15,517 bases of DNA from an uncultured Peptoniphilus sp. (GTDB taxonomy: Bacteria > Bacillota > Clostridia > Tissierellales > Peptoniphilaceae): assembly GCA_902465645.1 (NCBI GenBank), contig CABQNX010000029.1, forward strand, positions 1 to 15,517, given 5' to 3'. Positions 13,704 to 15,517 of the stretch are shown here, piece by piece. Below the pieces are notes generated by a model. The model ran no database searches, was not told where the DNA came from, and worked only from the letters and a program-made list of their open reading frames with translations. A program made the translations under genes and the position numbers. The number at the start of each line of letters is the position of its first letter. Position 1 is the stretch's first letter.

Positions 13704-13787
13704 TGGTGCGGGAAAGAGGACTTGAACCCCCACTCCATTGGAACTAGATCCTAAGTCTAGCGCGTCTGCCAATTCCGCCATTCCCGC
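13704..13787 (-). tRNA. tRNA-Leu, anticodon UAG
   Basis: The minus strand reads GCGGGAA at the 5' end and TTCCCGC followed by an encoded ACCA at the 3' end. The anticodon arm is CTAGA-CTTAGGA-TCTAG with anticodon TAG. A class II variable arm (TCC-AAT-GGA) and the T loop TTCAAGT are present. The length is 84 nt including CCA. It has its own perfect promoter and terminator. Confidence 0.96.
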
Positions 13788-13809
13788 ATGAAGTTTAACA
13801 ACAAAACTT

Positions 13810-13838
13810 ATTATACGCACTTTTTAATATCTTGTCAA
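13810..13838 (-). promoter_or_regulatory. Perfect consensus promoter of tRNA-Leu
   Basis: On the minus strand TTGACA (13838-13833) and TATAAT (13815-13810) are exactly 17 nt apart, about 23 nt before the tRNA. Both boxes match the sigma-70/SigA consensus fully. Confidence 0.9.
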
Positions 13839-14009
13839 GACTTTTTTTAAAGTTTTTAAATATTTTCTGAGGAACTTTTCTCCCTCTCTCAAGTGCTTCT
13901 TTATTATAACAGGTGAATTTAAAAAAATCTACAATATTTTTAAAATTTTTTTATTTTATTTTTACATTGGCTAAAGTAACTTTGTATTTCCTTTTGAACT
14001 TAACTGTAC

Positions 14010-14015
14010 TATAAT
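14010..14015 (+). promoter_or_regulatory. -10 box before the hydroxyacid dehydrogenase gene
   Basis: TATAAT at 14010-14015; the -35 region (TTCCTT about 17 nt upstream) is weak. The leader would be about 60 nt. From 13839 to 14009 I see nothing else but AT-rich sequence. Confidence 0.45.
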
Positions 14016-14080
14016 AAATGGTTAATAAGAAAAATTACTTTCTTATTTACTCAAATGTAATGACAAAAGGAGGAAGAAAG

Positions 14081-15010
14081 ATGAAATTAGGTATTATTGG
14101 AGCTGGAGCTGTTGGCGAGATCGTGGCCTACACTTCTGCCATGAGGGGAATTGCAAGTGACATTATAATAAATGATGTCATAAAAGAAAAGGCAATCTCA
14201 CAAGCTATTGACTTAAACGATGGAAGACTTTTCTATCCAAAGGACGTTAAGTTTAGGGCTGGCGAGTATGAAGACATGGCCGACCGCGACGTCATAGTAG
14301 TTTGCTCTGGCAAGATCCCCGAAGAAGATAGACTTCAGGAGCTTGAGCTAAACAAAAAAGAAGTTGCTGATTACACTAAGAGAATTGTTGATGCAGGCTT
14401 CAAGGGAATTTTTGTCGTTGTGACAAATCCTGTAGACATTATCACATATGAAGTTTATAAAGTTTCTGGATTTGATGACTCAAGAGTTATTGGATCAGGT
14501 ACATTTTTAGACTCAGCAAGACTTCAAGTTGTAATTGCCAATAAGCTTGGCATCTCACCAAAGTCTGTCAACGCAACTGTCCTTGGCGAGCATGGCGAAA
14601 GTCAATTTGTCCCATGGTCACAAGTTATGATTGATTCTATGCCTTTTGAAAAATATAAGGATCTTCACCCAGAACTTTTTGAGGACTTTGACAAGGACCA
14701 AGTTGAAGATGACACTCGCCGTCGTGGTTGGGACATCTTTAAGGGCAAGGGATCCACTCAATATGGTATTGGCAACACAGTAAATAACATCTTGCAAGCA
14801 ATTGCCAATGATGAAAAAATTATTTTAAAGGGATCTGCACTAATGGAAGGTCACTACGGCCTTGAGGACCTATACATCTCAACTCCTATTAGGGTTGGCA
14901 AAGATGGTATTGAAAAAAAGTATGAACTTGACTTAACAGAAGAAGAATTGGGTAGACTTAAAAAGACAGCTGGTGTGATCAAAGACCACATTGCCAAGTT
15001 AGACCTGTGA
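14081..15010 (+). CDS. L-2-hydroxyacid dehydrogenase (LDH/MDH superfamily, HicDH-like)
   Basis: A 309-residue NAD-dependent enzyme that interconverts a 2-oxoacid and an L-2-hydroxyacid. The NAD-binding GAGAVG lies at residues 7-12. R84 (PEEDR) sits in the mobile loop, D144 and R147 in FLDSARL bind substrate, and H171 in GEHGESQ is the proton donor. The segment CSGKIPEEDR lacks the usual GAxQKPGETR loop of lactate dehydrogenases. DTRRRGWDIFKGKGSTQYGI and GEHGESQFVPWS recall L-2-hydroxyisocaproate dehydrogenase, so branched 2-oxoacids from amino acid breakdown are a likely substrate. I started at 14081 because AAAGGAGG precedes this ATG by 7 nt and the NAD domain begins here; an in-frame ATG at 14018 adds a poor extension. 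The next gene follows by 28 nt. Confidence 0.88.
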   Translation: MKLGIIGAGAVGEIVAYTSAMRGIASDIIINDVIKEKAISQAIDLNDGRLFYPKDVKFRAGEYEDMADRDVIVVCSGKIPEEDRLQELELNKKEVADYTKRIVDAGFKGIFVVVTNPVDIITYEVYKVSGFDDSRVIGSGTFLDSARLQVVIANKLGISPKSVNATVLGEHGESQFVPWSQVMIDSMPFEKYKDLHPELFEDFDKDQVEDDTRRRGWDIFKGKGSTQYGIGNTVNNILQAIANDEKIILKGSALMEGHYGLEDLYISTPIRVGKDGIEKKYELDLTEEELGRLKKTAGVIKDHIAKLDL

Positions 15011-15038
15011 GATTATAAAATTAGAAAGAGTTGATTTT

Positions 15039-15440
15039 GTGAAGTTCAATGAAAAGTTTAGACAATTTATGATTGGAAGGTATGGCCAGGACCAATTGGG
15101 TAGGTTCATTACCTTCCTGGCCCTTGTGCTTTTAATAGTAAACCTCTTTGTGAAGAAGGCAAGTCTACCTACTATTGCCCTAGTCCTTATAATTTATTCC
15201 TATTATAGGGTTCTCTCACGAGACATCAATGCAAGATACAAGGAAAATCAAAAATTCTTAGACACTATTGAGCCACTGAGAAGTAAGTTTTTCACTTCAA
15301 AGAAGAGATATGACAATAGAAAGACTCACAAGTACATCAAGTGCCCTTCATGCAAATTCAAGATGAAGGTCCCAAGAGGCAAGGGCAAGATAAGAGTCAC
15401 TTGTAAGTCTTGCGGCAACAAATTCATAGTAAAATCTTAA
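15039..15440 (+). CDS. Small membrane protein with C-terminal zinc ribbon
   Basis: A 133-residue protein. It starts with RYGQDQLGRF, has two hydrophobic segments at about residues 22-38 and 43-55, and then a basic region with SRDINARYKENQKF. The C-terminus is a zinc ribbon with two CxxC pairs, CPSC and CKSC, in the context THKYIKCPSC and RGKGKIRVTCKSCGNKF. The same arrangement is familiar from uncharacterised conserved proteins of Firmicutes. The start is GTG at 15039 with only a weak purine stretch (GAAAGAG) before it. It probably shares a transcript with the dehydrogenase gene. Function is unknown. Confidence 0.8.
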   Translation: MKFNEKFRQFMIGRYGQDQLGRFITFLALVLLIVNLFVKKASLPTIALVLIIYSYYRVLSRDINARYKENQKFLDTIEPLRSKFFTSKKRYDNRKTHKYIKCPSCKFKMKVPRGKGKIRVTCKSCGNKFIVKS

Positions 15441-15463
15441 AAGTTCCCTTAGGGGGACTTTTT
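15441..15463 (+). terminator. Terminator of the dehydrogenase / zinc-ribbon operon
   Basis: AAGTTCCC (15441-15448) and GGGGACTT (15453-15460) pair with one wobble and are followed by TTT. It begins at the stop codon. Confidence 0.7.
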
Positions 15464-15493
15464 GCATTAAAACCTGCTAACAAAAGTCAAGCA

Positions 15494-15517
15494 TAACCTG
15501 AAATTAATTTCAGGTTA
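15494..15517. repeat. Perfect 24-nt palindrome at the window end
   Basis: TAACCTGAAATT is followed directly by its own reverse complement. It may extend past the window. It is probably part of a terminator for the next gene or an operator; the rest cannot be seen. Confidence 0.5.

Noticed and set aside
14018..14080. Upstream ATG extending the dehydrogenase by 21 residues
   Set aside because: It would start almost at the predicted transcription start; AAAGGAGG marks ATG 14081, where the NAD-binding fold begins.

Overview
The window looks like a chromosomal stretch of a low-GC Gram-positive anaerobe. The evidence is AT-rich genes with AAGGAGG-type ribosome binding sites, an S-layer (SLH) surface protein, an L,D-transpeptidase, a RibU ECF vitamin transporter under an FMN riboswitch, and an L-2-hydroxyacid dehydrogenase of the HicDH/LDH type. 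From the mix of genes I would guess a Gram-positive anaerobic coccus of the Peptoniphilaceae (Anaerococcus-like). That is inference from family resemblance, not a search result.

Layout. 1-210 holds the end of a GC-rich hairpin repeat (copy A) and a terminator. 211-909 (-) is an unrecognised two-helix membrane protein. 1016-3634 (-) is a large SLH-domain protein with a strong promoter and a structured leader of about 140 nt. 3832-4640 is non-coding: small hairpins, then repeat copy B. 4717-8275 is a stress or defence islet: a 5'-truncated HigB-like toxin with an intact HigA antitoxin (+); then on the minus strand phd-relE, an AlbA_2/ATPase-fold regulator, a 68-residue protein carrying a Fic-inhibitory motif, a decayed antitoxin remnant and a small acidic protein. 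Copy C (inverted relative to B) closes the islet at 8438-8692. 8766-9890 (-) is a class V aminotransferase. 10020-10789 (-) is ribU with its FMN riboswitch. Copy D lies at 10943-11313. 11408-12838 (-) is an L,D-transpeptidase, divergent from a class III-like Fic protein (12987-13553, +). 13704-13787 (-) is tRNA-Leu(UAG). 14081-15440 (+) holds a 2-hydroxyacid dehydrogenase and a small membrane/zinc-ribbon protein.

How it fits together. The housekeeping genes each have their own promoter and terminator, and the gaps between them carry the repeat family. The most unusual signal is that family: GC-rich elements in an AT-rich genome, built from exchangeable modules. Different copies keep the same hairpin and the same ATCGAA apex while the stem bases change in compensating fashion. 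A 71-nt palindromic segment is present in B and D and cleanly absent from C. B and C present the same end, in inverted orientation, to the toxin-antitoxin-rich islet between them. Function is unknown: they could be mobile miniature elements, structured RNAs, or both.
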